Origin: Globodera rostochiensis
Lineage: Eukaryota; Nematoda; Chromadorea; Rhabditida; Heteroderidae
NCBI GenBank assembly: GCA_018350325.1
Contig: JAEVLN010000010.1
Location: forward strand, 2,604,001 to 2,668,000
DNA: 64,000 bases
Reading direction: 5' to 3'
The position numbers and the translations under genes are program-made. Of this stretch, positions 23,693-35,852 are shown in pieces (the first letter of the stretch is position 1; each line of letters begins with the position of its first letter). The notes under the pieces were generated by a model that had not been told where the DNA came from, did not search any database, and saw nothing but the letters and a program-made list of their open reading frames with translations.

Positions 23693-26600
23693 ATGGGTAT
23701 TTTGGGCACTTTGTCCATTGTTTCATCGCTCGTTTTTTTCGGCATCGCCGTTTGGTTTAGTGCCAACAATTTTTTGCCTAAGGAATATCAGTACGTTTCA
23801 ATTTTTTAATAATTAATACAATTTTAAAATATTATTAACATTTTAGCCTACCGCTGCCACCAGCGTTGACAGGCCCCCTAACAGTGAATAAGCCGAATGT
23901 TTTAGAAAAATTATTGGATGGCAAAATTCTCGGACCCGAATCGATTGTCGTCGAAAAAAGTGTTTTGTTAATTTTTTTATGGATTGATTTAATATTAATT
24001 AAAATACTTGCAAGAAAATTTTCGGAAATTGAAAAATTTTAATAATAGTTTACTAAAATGTCAGATGTGCTTTATACATGTACTCTGGATGGAAAATGTT
24101 TGAAAATTGTCAGCGGCCAAATAGAAAAAAGTATTCCGATGACGGCACATACAAATTGCGACGGTAATTATGCCATTTAAAAGTACAAATTATAATATAC
24201 TATAAAAAAGATTTTCAATTTTTCTCATTATTTTTTAAGGCAAACGACAAACAATTCCGTTTTGCGGACGCCCGCTTGGCATTCGCCGTTACAATGACCA
24301 GCAATTCATTGTTGCTGATGCCGTGCTCGGTCTTATGCTCATCAATTTTGATGAAGGTCCAAAAAAATGTTAACATCAAAACAATATTATTTTATAAAAA
24401 TAAAAGAATAAAAAATACTTAAAGTTTAGTACCAACTAAAAAATAATGTTTTAGAGACTAAAGAATTGTTGGTGCCAAGTATGACGATTGTGGAGAAGAA
24501 GCGTTTAGGCTTTCCGGACGATTTGGACATTGCGGCGGACAATGACACAATTTTTTTCAGTGATTTATCAGCTAAATATGGCTATAGCGATGTTCATTTG
24601 GCATTTTTGGAGCATGTCAACGATGGACGGTCTCCTCCTTTAATATTTTTATTCAATTTTTACTCAAAAATATAATAAAATTTTCAAATAAAAATTAATT
24701 AGCTAATTTTGCAGCTTAATCGAATACAAAATGTCAACTGGCAAATTGCGAGTTGTGATGGACGGATTGGTTGTTGCGAACGGCGTGCAAATGCATCCAG
24801 ACAAACAAGCGAGCTAATATAATAAACAAATTGCTTTTTAAATTTTATTTAATTTGCTATATTAAATTTTATTGACAGTCTGTTCTGGTTTGCGAAACGG
24901 CAATGGCTCGCATTCATCGGTAAAAAAAATAAAATTAAAAAATATTTTTTTTATAAATAAGTTAATATAAAAAGTTCTATTTAGGGTGTATAACATATTG
25001 ATACCCGAAATTTTTTAATAAAATTTATTTTTTAAATTCACCAAGATACAATTATGACTCAAAATATCTACCATTATGACCGATAAAATGTTGCCTTGTT
25101 CCTGGACGTATTATGTCCTCGGTCTGAGCTGTGAGCCCAAAACCCCTTTTTTTGAACCTGGTCTGTTTAGGACTCTATTTTTTCTTTAAATAACCTAAAA
25201 TTAGCGGTCTAGTTTGAGCTTCTAAAAAGCATAAACTGGGCCAGATTAGCTTCAAAGTCCCTGAGATAGGAGCAGGCATGATCATGGATTTAATTCTTTA
25301 AATCCGTGTCCCGGTTATCCATGCCTTTTGTATCCCTCATTTTTTCAAAATTCATATCATCCGTTATCCGGATACCCGCGGGTATACAGCGGTGTATCCG
25401 AATAAGTTGGATTTTTCATTATCCATCCGTGTCCGTCCCATTTTTTAAATTTTGTATCCGTCCTTATCCGGATTCCGGATAATCCGCGGAATCCGAATAT
25501 GCGGTAGTTATAATTTTTTAAATAAAAACAAATTTTGGGTATCAAAACTTATGTTACACCCTAAGTATTTAGTGATGATATTTGTTAATATTTTATTGTA
25601 TTTTACAGTTACTACTTTTCCGGCCTTAAAAAGGGTCGTCAACAAATTTTTGTGGACAATTTGCCCGGCTTTCCCGACAACATTCGTTTGTCGAGCAACG
25701 GCAAATCATTTTTTGTTGCATTGGCATTCCATCGAAGTGAAAAGAGTCCGCACACTTTTGACAAACTTGGCCCTTGGCCTTTTGCAAGAAAAGTTTTGGG
25801 CGAAGTAATGATTTAATTTTTTAAATTAATATATTAATTCGATACTTTTTTGATAACATAAAATGGACGGAGGACGATTCGTTCCCGGCCGATTCGTTCA
25901 CCCCCGATTCGTTCCCCTTTTCAACAGTTTTTTCGTTATAACTTCTTTCAAAGTTAACCAAATCAAACATTTTCGATATCATTCGAAAGCTTACAGTTAG
26001 TAGAAGCTTTCAAAAACAAAAGCTAAGCGATTGGCCAAATCTCAAAAAAGTTATGGCCAGAAAACGTTTTTTTGGCCATACTTCGCCATAACTTTTTTGA
26101 GGTTTGGCCAATGGCTTAGCTTTTGCTTGCTAATAGCTTCTCCTGCTCCTAAGCTTTCGAATAATACTAAAAATGATTGATTCGGTTAGCTTTGAAAGAA
26201 GTTATAACGAAAAAACTGTTGAAAAGGGGAACGAATCGGGGGTGAACGAATCGGCCGGGAACGAATCGTCTTTTTACCCATAAAATCATGGAGTAATTTT
26301 TTTTTGTTATAAATATTTAATTTTATTTTATCTAATTATATTAAAATTTATTTTAATTTGTTATGTTTTTAACCCTTTTTTATTTTGACATTTATTTTTG
26401 TACCACAATTTAATTTAAAACTTATTACCTAATTTTACTTTTAGTTTATAAAATTATTGCCCGACTCATTCGTCAATTACTTTTATGCCGGATCAGTGCA
26501 TGGCATAATTTTGGAATTGGATTTGAACGGTGTTATTGTGCGTTCTTGGCACGACCCGAATGGCTCAGTGATTTCTCACATTTCGGAGGTCCGCAAAAAT

Positions 26601-26725
26601 AAAATTCAACAATTTTTTTTGCTATAATATAAAAAATGTTGGTTTAGGCTGATGATGATGGCGGTGAATTTCTGTATTTGTCCAGCTTTGTGAACAACTA
26701 CATTGGACGAATGTCGAAGAAATAA
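23693..26725 (+). CDS. APMAP / strictosidine-synthase-like six-bladed propeller protein, 384 aa
   Basis: Ten exons (23693-23790, 23847-23959, 24065-24163, 24240-24356, 24455-24629, 24715-24808, 24879-24919, 25609-25804, 26445-26588, 26648-26725) sum to 385 codons in frame. Residues 5-23 are one hydrophobic segment ([19 protein letters not shown]), giving a type II anchored protein like human APMAP. Family landmarks in order: [64 protein letters not shown] and [10 protein letters not shown]. Length is close to the animal family (about 400 aa). APMAP proteins have lactonase/esterase-like folds; the nematode substrate is unknown. Intron 6 uses a GC donor (AAACAA|gcgagc). Introns 7 and 8 carry repeats. 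Confidence 0.9.
25270..25500. repeat. Decayed TATCCG-rich element, copy 3
   Basis: Dense TATCCG/CGGATA words (TATCCGTCCTTATCCGGATTCCGGATA) in intron 7 of the APMAP-like gene. It is the same family as 126-349 and 14989-15244, but the ends are too degraded to define. Confidence 0.5.
25873..26270. mobile_element. Long fold-back element in an intron
   Basis: The left end GACGATTCGTTCCCGGCCGA and the right end are exact inverted copies, and the pairing continues inward for nearly 200 bases per arm (AAGTTATAACGAAAAAACTG, GCTTTCGAA, CAAAAAAGTTATGGCCAG). The two arms nearly meet, so transcribed RNA from this APMAP-like intron 8 could form a hairpin of about 200 bp. Confidence 0.85.
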
Positions 26726-27212
26726 AATTCCATGGGCATTGGAATGCCACAAATAATTTTCGAATGCCATTTTAATATTATCTTTATGTAAATTTAACGG
26801 ATAAATTATCCACCAACCATTTGTTATCACAATTTTAAAAAAAATTATTTCATTTTAGGGAACCCAAAAAATTTAATAGAAGTTAAAATTAAAATATAAG
26901 GCAAAATTTTAATAATATAAAGAAAATTAAGCAAAAAAACGTATCGTTAAAGCTCCCAACCGAATCCAAACCGGCCCGAATATGTACAGACTGGATTTTC
27001 TGGCTATACTTTTTTTTTGAGTTCGGACTGATCTGGATTTGGTTCGTACGCCTTCTGTCTGATAAAATAGACATTTTGTTACTCGATTAAAATTTTCGTA
27101 AATTTTCATTTCGAAAAAAATAAACCGGTGAAAAGGGCTTCAGTTCTTATCTTTAAATGCTTTGATTTATTTCAATTAGAATTTTGGTCATAAATTTGTT
27201 CAGTTTGTTTTT
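26726..27212. other. Intergenic sequence
   Basis: AT-rich, no gene supported. TTGTTCAG at 27196-27203, nine bases before the next ATG, looks like a splice or trans-splice acceptor. Confidence 0.4.
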
Positions 27213-28467
27213 ATGCCTAATCAAGCAGGAATTCAAGGCGATACAATGCAGTCGCCTCAGCCAGACTTTCAACAATTCCAACAGGGAAGTTTCAACCAGC
27301 AGTCTCACACCAATGCCAGTGCGCCGCCAATGTATCCACAATTACCGTATTTTTCCTATTAGTAACCCCGGGGTTACTATTGTTCAAACCCCCCTCGAGG
27401 GGGGGTCACTATTAGAGAGGGGGTTTCAAATGGAGAGGGGGTTACTATTTTTCAATGTATTATTTTGAAAATTATTTACATGATTTGAAATTTTACATTA
27501 TTTTTCTGAACCAAAATAAATTTTTGTAATAACAAAAAGCATGTGGAATTTGAATTTTGATAAAATTTGGATAGGAAGCGCATTAGATATTGGTCAAATC
27601 AAGAGCAACCGCGGCTGTATTTGAAATAAAATGGAGTTACAAGTTCAGGGCTAGATTGCTTTTCGTTTTATTTTGTGCTTTTTGCATAATTTTGAGGGCA
27701 AATAATTTTTGGAATATAATTTTTGAAAAAAAGTTTGAATCCGAGTTCGGGGATCAAAACCGGTGTTGAAATGGAGGTCAATTTATGCAGAAAAATTTGT
27801 TTTCACGACTTTTAATAATCATTGACGCATTGTCCGGGAGGGAGCCCGTCCAGCACCGTCAAGTCTCTAACGTTTTCCATATTTTGATTCCCTACAAATT
27901 AAGAAAAAAGGAATCGGAAAGTTGCACTCAATTTTTTTTACAAATGACAACCAATCTCCCTGCAAAAAGAACAGTTTTGCTTTTGCTTTCACTATTCTCT
28001 GATGTTCTGACTATCCATTTTAAAGCATCGACTTGTTTCCTTTTGAATGGGATTTGATGAAGTTGCGATTTCGAAATTTTCGCCGATTCTTCGTCACTTA
28101 TTTTTTTATTAGTAAATACTAAATTTTTAAAGTACCTAAATAGTAAATGGCAAAAATACAACCTTATTTCGGTATCATGTGGTTTGTCTTTTTGCAAATC
28201 GGTTGTTGTATTGCGGGTTCGAATCCCGGGACTTATCACGGCTTGGAAGAGGGAGGGGGTCACAATTAGGGAGGGGGTTTCAAATGGAGAGGGGGTTACT
28301 ATTTTTCAAACCCCCCTCGAGGGGGGGTCACAATTAGAGAGGGGGTTTCAAATGGAGAGGGGGTTAATAGGAAAAATACGGTAGATTACGACCCGAATCA
28401 GGAGTTGATTCAGCAATACTCTGACATTACCAATCAGATGAGCGACATGAGCTTGCGACCGCAATAG
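27213..28467 (+). pseudogene. Short Gln-rich ORF split by a transposon
   Basis: 27213-27344 encodes 44 residues rich in Gln, Ser and Pro (MPNQAGIQGDTMQSPQPDF...), and 28384-28467 encodes 27 residues ending MSDMSLRPQ before a stop. They are separated by the element 27345-28381. Removing that element with one TA copy leaves the two parts in the same frame, so they were one exon of about 71 codons. Composition resembles the Gln-rich arms of the annexin-like gene. I do not recognise a family. With the element in place the frame stops at 27361-27363. The gene is either broken or the element is removed or spliced. Confidence 0.6.
27345..28381. mobile_element. TA-flanked inverted-repeat element (CCGTATTTYCC family), copy 1
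   Basis: The left end CCGTATTTTTCCTATTAGTAACC mirrors the right end GGTTAATAGGAAAAATACGG. TA flanks both sides (27343-27344, 28382-28383). Near each end are tandem G/C-rich blocks (CCCCCCTCGAGGGGGGG, AGAGAGGGGGTTTCAAATGGAGAGGG). No intact transposase is visible. The interior (27780-28265) has open frames on both strands without recognisable motifs. TA duplication suggests a Tc1/mariner-like relative. Confidence 0.8.
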
Positions 28468-29751
28468 CTTGCTCGAAGGAATGAGACAGTTGTTGGATTT
28501 CGGTGATCTAATAATCCCTCCTTTCCTTTATTTTTTGAATTGTAATTTTTTCGGTATTTCTACCTCATATGGTCCTGGAACAAAAACTGAGCAATTCACG
28601 AGTCCGCGAACAATTGTTTTATATCCGCATATATTTGTTATTCAAAAAATTAAGCTCAAAGCCATAGGGGGTTGGTCAAAATTTGCGCAAATATTTTTAG
28701 GGGGCAGGGATTTTCCCGCGGAAGACTCCCTCACATCAACCTTTTCTGGCCCCGACCGACCTAGCTTTTCACTCTGTCCGAGCGAATTTCTACAAAAGAA
28801 ATAAAAATTGCGAATGTTAGGGGAGGCATTTGGATGGCACGGGTTGAAATCGGCGGTGAAAGGAGCGAAAGGGCGCTAAGATTGTCCCCTGAATTTCTTT
28901 GCTATCAAGTCTTAGACCCGCTCAAACTTTTATCATTCCAATATTTTTTACCTTCACGTACGGAGACATAGAGGACGACGAACTCCTCGCCGTAGCTCTG
29001 CTACGTCGTCGACGGCCATGCTCCTTTGGGTCAGACTGTAGACCCGTCTTCGAACCCAGAGTTCCAAAGCGCACACGCCTCGCCAGTCTAATATTTAAAT
29101 CTAAAAAATTGCATTCTTTAAGCTTACTTTTTATACATGTGGCAATTTCATCACAGTAAAGCATAAGGTTCTCTCATATGCACTTAGGCATATAGGCACT
29201 TTTTTGCCAATATCCAATTGATTTTATTTGTAATCTCGCTCATAAATGAAGCGAAAGTGATGTCATTGTCATTGCATTTTGATTTCATCGTTTTTTAATA
29301 ATGTATAAACAGGGCGACCAGCAGATTACCTTATTTATCAGGGTTTTTCTGATTTTTGGATGTTTTCTTGCCTGATCTTTGAAATTTGCAAATTTTAATT
29401 AAAAGTTCACAAATTCTGGGAATATATTGGTCAAATTTCGTTAATTTTAGAACAATTTTCTTAACATATGTAAAACTTTCAAATAATTACCGGCGGCGCC
29501 TATTGGCCGCCGACTCCTCCCATTTCTAAAAAGTTTAAAAAAATGACCATTTTTTAACTTCGAATATTTACACGCCTAAAAACCATTCTTGATTTATGCG
29601 TAGGCTGACCCTGATTTTTCAGCGCTAATCCGTATTTTTGGGGTTTCATCTGATCACCCTGGGTATAAATAGTATTCATTTCATTGGCTTCACTAAAATC
29701 TTTGTTTTAGTATCAAATTAACTTTTATTTTAAATATAAATTTTTCGTTTT
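28468..29751. other. Intergenic stretch
   Basis: No firm gene. 28955-29100 is unusually GC-rich and encodes, on the plus strand, DIEDDELLAVALLRRRR, which faintly resembles the acidic-basic start of Harbinger-type transposases; too short to call. A GGCGGCGCC-type hairpin repeat lies near 29490. TTTTAG at 29705-29710, 42 bases before the next ATG, may be a trans-splice acceptor. Confidence 0.35.
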
Positions 29752-32700
29752 ATGTATTTTTTTCCCTGCAATTTTATTGTTACGCTAACAGTTTTTTGGT
29801 TGTATGGTTCTAACTGCGAAAATAATGGTATGTTTAAATTTGATAATATTTAAATATATATTTTTAATTTATATAAAATATTGTGCCCAAATCATCTGAA
29901 GCCGGTGGAATTGCGAGATGAATTTGCTTTTATTGTTCATTTGATCGAAAAAAAGTATGTTGGCCAGGAAAATGGATGGCGAAAATTTGCCAAATTTTTG
30001 ACGTTTTTGACACCCAAAAAACGTATGGAAACAATTGATGAATTTTGTGCTAAAATCAATCGCGAAAGTGATCAACAAAAGAGTCAATGGTTTTTTCGCA
30101 AGGTATTTTAAATGAAATTTAAAAAAAAAATCACAATTAAAATGCCCTTTATATTTTTTTTTACATTGAAATTTTTCCTTAGTAGTTGGGTTCCAACTCG
30201 GAAAAATCTCTGTTTTTAGGGGAGCTTGGACTCGATTCTCGGGTTCTTAGTCTTGGAAACCGAGACTTTTTACACCCTTAAAAGTTCTATTTTCATTAAA
30301 AACATCAAAAATTTCTTGGTTTTATGGTGCTCGGGCTCGAGTCTCGGGGTCAAAGTGGCCTACTCCCATTTTCTGTTTTCTCCATGCTTGAGTGAAAGTA
30401 TTAATTAATTAATTAAATTTTAGATGAAGCCTCCGTTAAACAAAAATGAACAATGCTTGCACAAAATTTTTTGGCCCTCCAATGCAGAGTTGGCCAAGCT
30501 AAAAGGCGCCAATTTTTTGACAAATTCGTCATACAATGAGGTGGCCAAAATGCTTGAAAGCATGCTTAAACCAAGGGCGCAATTGGTGGCTGAAATTCTC
30601 CACAACACTCTGACAAAAAAAGGTATACGGTACTTGAAAATATACAATACTCTGTCAGGCAGTGAAACTGTAACGTTTAAAACAATTTGACCACGGCCTG
30701 ACCCAATTAGTCTCAAAACATAATCTAGATCAGCTCATTTAGACTGGTATGTAACTTACTATTAAACGACTTTTAATAAAACCGGTACCCTTATATAAAA
30801 ATGATTATTTTTATAAATATTAAAACCTACATTAAAAAAATTTATTAGATCGTTCAAAAATTGAAGAAAAATTCGATGTTTTGGCGGAGGTTTTGTTTGG
30901 ACGTCCAAAACATGAACTGATTAGTGTAATCATTGACTATAATGAACGGTTCAATGATGGCCAACCAAAAGCGGCACAATCACAAATACTTTTATTAAGC
31001 GACATTCAACACAAATTTGATCAGCAAGTGAAGCAAAAATACGATTTCAAAATTTTGGTCAAAAGAGTAAATGCAATTCACAACGAGAGTTCAATTGATG
31101 AAAAAAGGGTATATTTAAATGTTCAACATCAATTAATCAAATAATAAAATATGTAGTAATAAAATTCCGAGTCTCAACAAGTAAAAACCGTTCATCATGT
31201 GTCAAAAACTGAGAAGTTCTTTATAAAATTCTCTTTATCAGAGTTGCCTTGAGTTTAGAAAAGGTCGAGTTACGAGTCTAAAAAACCTCGGGTTTCGATT
31301 TTTGGGTAATTTACTTAAACATTTGCTGTCCTTTTCAAGGGAAAATTGTGAAATGTTGAATCAATTTTCTTAACAAAAACGGACCAAAATAATTTTCGGC
31401 GGCTGAGCGGGATACGGGATCGGCATTACCATAGAACCCAAGCTGCATCCCGGTGTCCCTGAGGATCCCGGGGTCCCTGTGGATCCCTAGGTCCCTGGAT
31501 CCCGTGATCCCTGAGGATCCCGAGATCACTGGATCCCGGTGTCCCTGGGGATCCCGAATTACTAGTTCTAAAGGATTTAAAATTTTCCATTCAAGCTTTG
31601 AGTCTGCAAATTCGGCTTTCGAATTTCGAGCGGCACTGTTATATTCTTCTTTATTTTGTTAGTATTATTTAAAAAATGCATAATATTTAGTTGATTGCTA
31701 ACATATTAGAAAATTGTAAAAATTGGAAATGCGTTGGGAGTGATTGCACGCATGTTGAGGAGCAACAACAACACTTAATTTGGAGTGAAAACAAAATTGT
31801 GCTTCAAATGTCGAAAATGAATCAAATGCTAAAAAAATTTTTGGTAAAAAATCTTAAAACGCAATTTTAACTTACACGAAAATAGAATATTTTAAAAGAA
31901 AAAATTATTAAAAAGTTATTTTTTTAAAATCAATTTAGTTCAAATTCAAATATTAAGAACTTTTTGTACACAAACTTTTTCTTCACTTTGTACGCTAAAT
32001 TTAACGCATTCAGATATTTTTTGACTATAATTCATCGAACGCAACAAATTTTGCCGAAAACTTCAAGCTTAATTGTGCCGATTACATTAAATATATGCAA
32101 AATTCATCTAAACCACAGGCAGCAAAATCTAATGCATGGTTTAGAAGGTTCGGGTTTTTTTAATTATTTACTTTTTATATTATAGACGAAAAAAATACAA
32201 ATTATTGCATTTTTATAGGTTCAAAAAGGACAAACAAACTAATACTCAGAATACCGGTACCGTATCACTAGCACAGCAAGAAATCGTGTCAAGAAACAAT
32301 TTCTTTCAAATTTGGAAATTGTTGGGAATTTCGGGACTTTTGGAAATTGGCTCGGAATATGTGCATTTGGCCAAAACATTAAATGAAGCAAATTTGAGAG
32401 GAAATTTTGAAAGTAAATCTAATAAAAATCTTGTTTTTTTTTATTTAAAAAGTAAAATAAATATTTGTTAATTAATACTTTTATTTATTTGCAGCTGTAA
32501 GCAGAATAATTGGCATTCATGTTGGCAAAGATATGTTGAAAATTTTAGCAAAATTAAACGATAATAGTGCCAGATTGAAATTCAACGGAATGTTTCAAGC
32601 GGCATACATGGAGATTTTAAAGGACACTCAAGACAACTGTTATCGACTCGTTGAATCGGAAAACGGCACAAATTTTGGGCAAAATGAAAAGGTAAAGCAA

Positions 32701-35700
32701 AAAATAATGAAAAAATAATTTTTTATCTAAAATTTTAAAGATTTAATAATATAATTTCTTCATATTTCTTGAATAGTTAGTATTATTTCAGTACATATTT
32801 ACCGTATTTCCAATATTAATAACCTCCCCCCCCCCCCCCCCCTCCAATTGTAACCGCCCCTCGAGGGGGGTTTGCAAATAGTACCCCCCCCCCCCCCCCC
32901 CCTCTATTTGACCCCCTCCAAATGTAACCGCCCCTCGAGGGGGGTTGCAAATAAATAGGGTGTGTAGACATTTGCGGCTCAGACATTTGCGGCCCAGACA
33001 TTTTCGGCCCAGACATTTGCGGCTTAAGACAAAATAGACATTTGCGCCCCGACATTTGCGGCCCAGACATTTGCGGCTTAAGACAAAATAGACATTTGCG
33101 CCCCGACATTTGCGGCGCAGACATTTGCGGCCCAGACATTTGCGACCCGACTTTTGCGGCCCAGACACTTGCGGCCTAAGACAAAATAGACATTTGCGGC
33201 CCAGACATTTACGACCCAGACATTTACGACCCAGACATTTGCGGCTTTATATTACAAAAAAAAAACATTTTATCTAATTGTTGTGGCTGGGCCTCATCAG
33301 TACGGAAGACACAACAATTAGTGATGTATTTGCATAGTGTTTCGGCCCTTATCCGTAGACACGGCAAGCCACAGCAAAAAGCAAATTGACAAAAGCAATT
33401 GACATTAAGCAATTAATATTATAGAATATTTTTATTCTATTCTATTGCTTTCTAAAGACACATTTATGCCACTCTAGTTAGTTCGATAAATAGTTAGATG
33501 CTGCAAATAAAAAAAAGTTTTGTTCTGACCGCAATTTGCTATTTGCTGTGTTAGGAAAAATGTTTTTTTTGGTAATTGTTGTGTCTTCCGTACTGATGAG
33601 GCCCGGCCACAACAATTAGATAAAATGTTTTTTTTTTGGAATATAAAGCCGCAAATGTCTGGGTCGTAAATGTCTGGGTCGTAAATGTCGGGCCGCAAAT
33701 GTCTATTTTGTCTTAGGCCGCAAGTGTCTGGGCCGCAAAAGTCGGGTCGCAAATGTCTGGGCCGCAAATGTCTGGGCCGCAAATGTCTGCGCCGCAAATG
33801 TCTGAGCCGCAAATGTCGGCCAACCGCAAATAGTACCCCCCCCCCCTCTATTTGACCCCCTCTAATTGTAACCTCCCCTCGAGGGAGGTTTGAACAATAG
33901 TAACCCCGGGGTTACTAATAGAGGAAATACGGTTATGAGTTTTCTTATTTATAAATAAATTTGCTTTACTAAATTCATTACGTTTTGTTCTCCAAAAATG
34001 CATCACATCTAAATGAGCGAAAAGTGCAACTATAAAAATTAATTGTAATAAATAGACATTATTTATAATTATTTAAAAAACAAAATAGGATGTCCAACCC
34101 GTTCAACATTCTTCTGAACAAGGCCGGAAAATAAAATTTGAAAATCCAAATCATAAAAAAGAATTCTTACAATTTGCAAAACAAAAAAATTTTCAACAAA
34201 AAAGTCGCACCATTTTAATTAATAACAACACTCCATCGAATAATGTGCAAAAAATAGTCAAAAATAGCATACAAAAATTGCCTCCACATTCATCGGAAAC
34301 TGAGGACGAATTTTATAGTCCAGAAAATTTTGAAATTTATGAAACAGAAAAACTTTCAAATATAAATGATAAAAGATCTTCTAAATCTGTTGAAAGTAGT
34401 AGAAATTTGGAAGAAATTCAATCAGAAATTGAAGAAGAATTTCATAGTCCGGAATTTGTTGCTGAACCAGAAAATGCTAATGCTGTACAAGAAAATGGCA
34501 TTAATTATTTAAAATTGTTTAAAGAATTCACAAGTTCTTTTTTAAATGATGGTATTGGTGAAATGAATGGAAATTGGAAAAAATGTAATTAATTATATTT
34601 TAACAAAATTTATTCGAGATTTTTATATTACTAATATAACAATTTAGTTGTTTCAAAATTAACAAAAATATTATATGTAATTGGTAAATTTTTGAATTAA
34701 ATGATTTATTTTTTAAGTGATTGCTTCATTTAAAGCAACCGATCGATTTTTATTGTTTCTCACCGAAACAGTCAAAGAAAAAATATTGAAGCGAAAATGG
34801 AAAATTTTGGGCCCCAAAAAGAGGTGTAAGCCCCTGGAAAATAAACAGTTTGCCAATTTTTTGAGCACAAAGGCGGACAAATTTGGTCGACGTATTTTGA
34901 ACATTAAGTCCAAATGGATTCACACAATGCCAAACATTAATATGCATTTTTTCAAATCAATTGTTCTGTTTGGCATTAATTTGGCTGATCATCGTCTGTC
35001 AAAAATGGGAGAAAATAATAGAAATGACAGAAAAGCAAAGAAAAAAATGTTAAAAATGAAAACAACGCTTAGCAATGCATTTCACTGTTTCCCCTCAATG
35101 CAAATGGATTTGGGCGATAATCGCGATGTTCAAGAAGTTTTACACTAGTAAGTTAAAAAATAAATATGGTTAAAAAAAAAAAAAAAAAATAAATAATTTA
35201 AAATATTCGTCCACTTAACTGATCCATTACAAAATTTGTAGTTCTCTATAACTAGGTATCTTAATGACAAAATAAAACTTTGGTACCATCAGAGAACTTT
35301 AATTAAATAGAAAATATACAATTCAACATTTTTTTCGAAAATAATGTTGTGAAACTGCGAAAATTTGGGATTTTTGGAGTTTATTGATCTTTTCGAGTAT
35401 AACCCTAGAGATCGCTCCTTTTACAGTACAATTTGTCAAAATGCTCCCACGAAAATTGATAATTCCTAAACCGAAATGCATTAAAGCGATTTAGCACTTT
35501 TTTAACAAATTTAATTTATTTAAAAAAATTATAAGAAAATAACATAGATTGACCAATTGGAAGTTTTCAACACAAATTACTATTTTAACACATATTTGTT
35601 TGGCATTTTTTAGGTTTATATTTTTATAAATATTTCAATAGCACATAAATCTGAGCCCTCCCTATTTATAGTTTTGGAATATTAAAATTTTTATTTATTT

Positions 35701-35852
35701 AAAATTAATTTAGTGTAATGGCACTGGTTGCATTAGTTACTAAACATAGCACGGAAAAAAAGGAAAATTTCATAAACATTTATCAATTAGTTGAAAGAAA
35801 TGGAAGGTTGTATATAGATGATGATGATCTAGATGAAAGAACTCAAAGATGA
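29752..35852 (+). CDS. Secreted annexin-like protein A (possibly defective at intron 1)
   Basis: Exons: 29752-29827 (signal peptide), about 29878-30102, 30424-30622, 30849-31108, 31691-31843, 32014-32147, 32219-32412, 32495-32691, 34089-34584, 34718-35147, 35714-35852; about 830 aa. The first eight match gene B one for one, with the same intron phases. Annexin-like repeat patterns are seen in FLTPKKRMETIDEFCAKIN (exon 2) and VLFGRPKHELISVIIDYNERF (exon 4). A short Cys/Trp motif (NCKNWKCVGSDC) lies in exon 5. The C-terminal 355 residues are unlike B: a Ser/Glu-rich stretch, then a basic segment and an acidic tail (DDDDLDERTQR). The problem is intron 1: there is no AG between the donor at 29828 and base 29899, so the paralogous acceptor is missing. 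From exon 2 on, the frame is intact to the stop. Confidence 0.65.
31405..31556. repeat. GGATCCC minisatellite-like tract
   Basis: Repeated GGATCCC/GGTCCCTG words (TGAGGATCCCGGGGTCCCTG, then GGATCCC at 10-20 base spacing) in intron 4 of gene A. No inverted ends were identified. Confidence 0.5.
32802..33932. mobile_element. CCGTATTTYCC-family element, copy 2, with nested fold-back
   Basis: The ends CCGTATTTCCAATATTAATAACC and GGTTACTAATAGAGGAAATACGG are inverted, and TTA flanks both sides. Inside, 32960-33250 and 33645-33830 are inverted arrays of AGACATTTGCGGCCC, and an inner pair (TCTAATTGTTGTGGC..CGTACTGATGAGG) faces across the centre. G/C homopolymers of 10-17 bases lie near the ends. It fills intron 8 of gene A and is non-coding despite long repeat-derived frames. 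Confidence 0.8.

Noticed and set aside
28214..28228. GGGTTCGAATCCCGG, a tRNA T-arm-like word
   Set aside because: No A box or cloverleaf can be built around it; it is inside the TA-flanked element.
27928..28263. Minus-strand frame of 111 codons inside the TA-flanked element
   Set aside because: No transposase motif such as DD(E/D); part of it is terminal repeat. A captured host fragment cannot be excluded but is not supported.
28922..29164. Overlapping frames on both strands, one starting like a Harbinger protein, the other Arg/Ser-rich
   Set aside because: Too short, no supporting exons or inverted ends; both frames cannot be real and neither can be preferred.
32788..33168. Minus-strand frames of 107-126 codons with MSGRKCLGRKC repeats
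   Set aside because: They are translations of the AGACATTTGCGGCCC repeat array inside a mobile element, not a gene.
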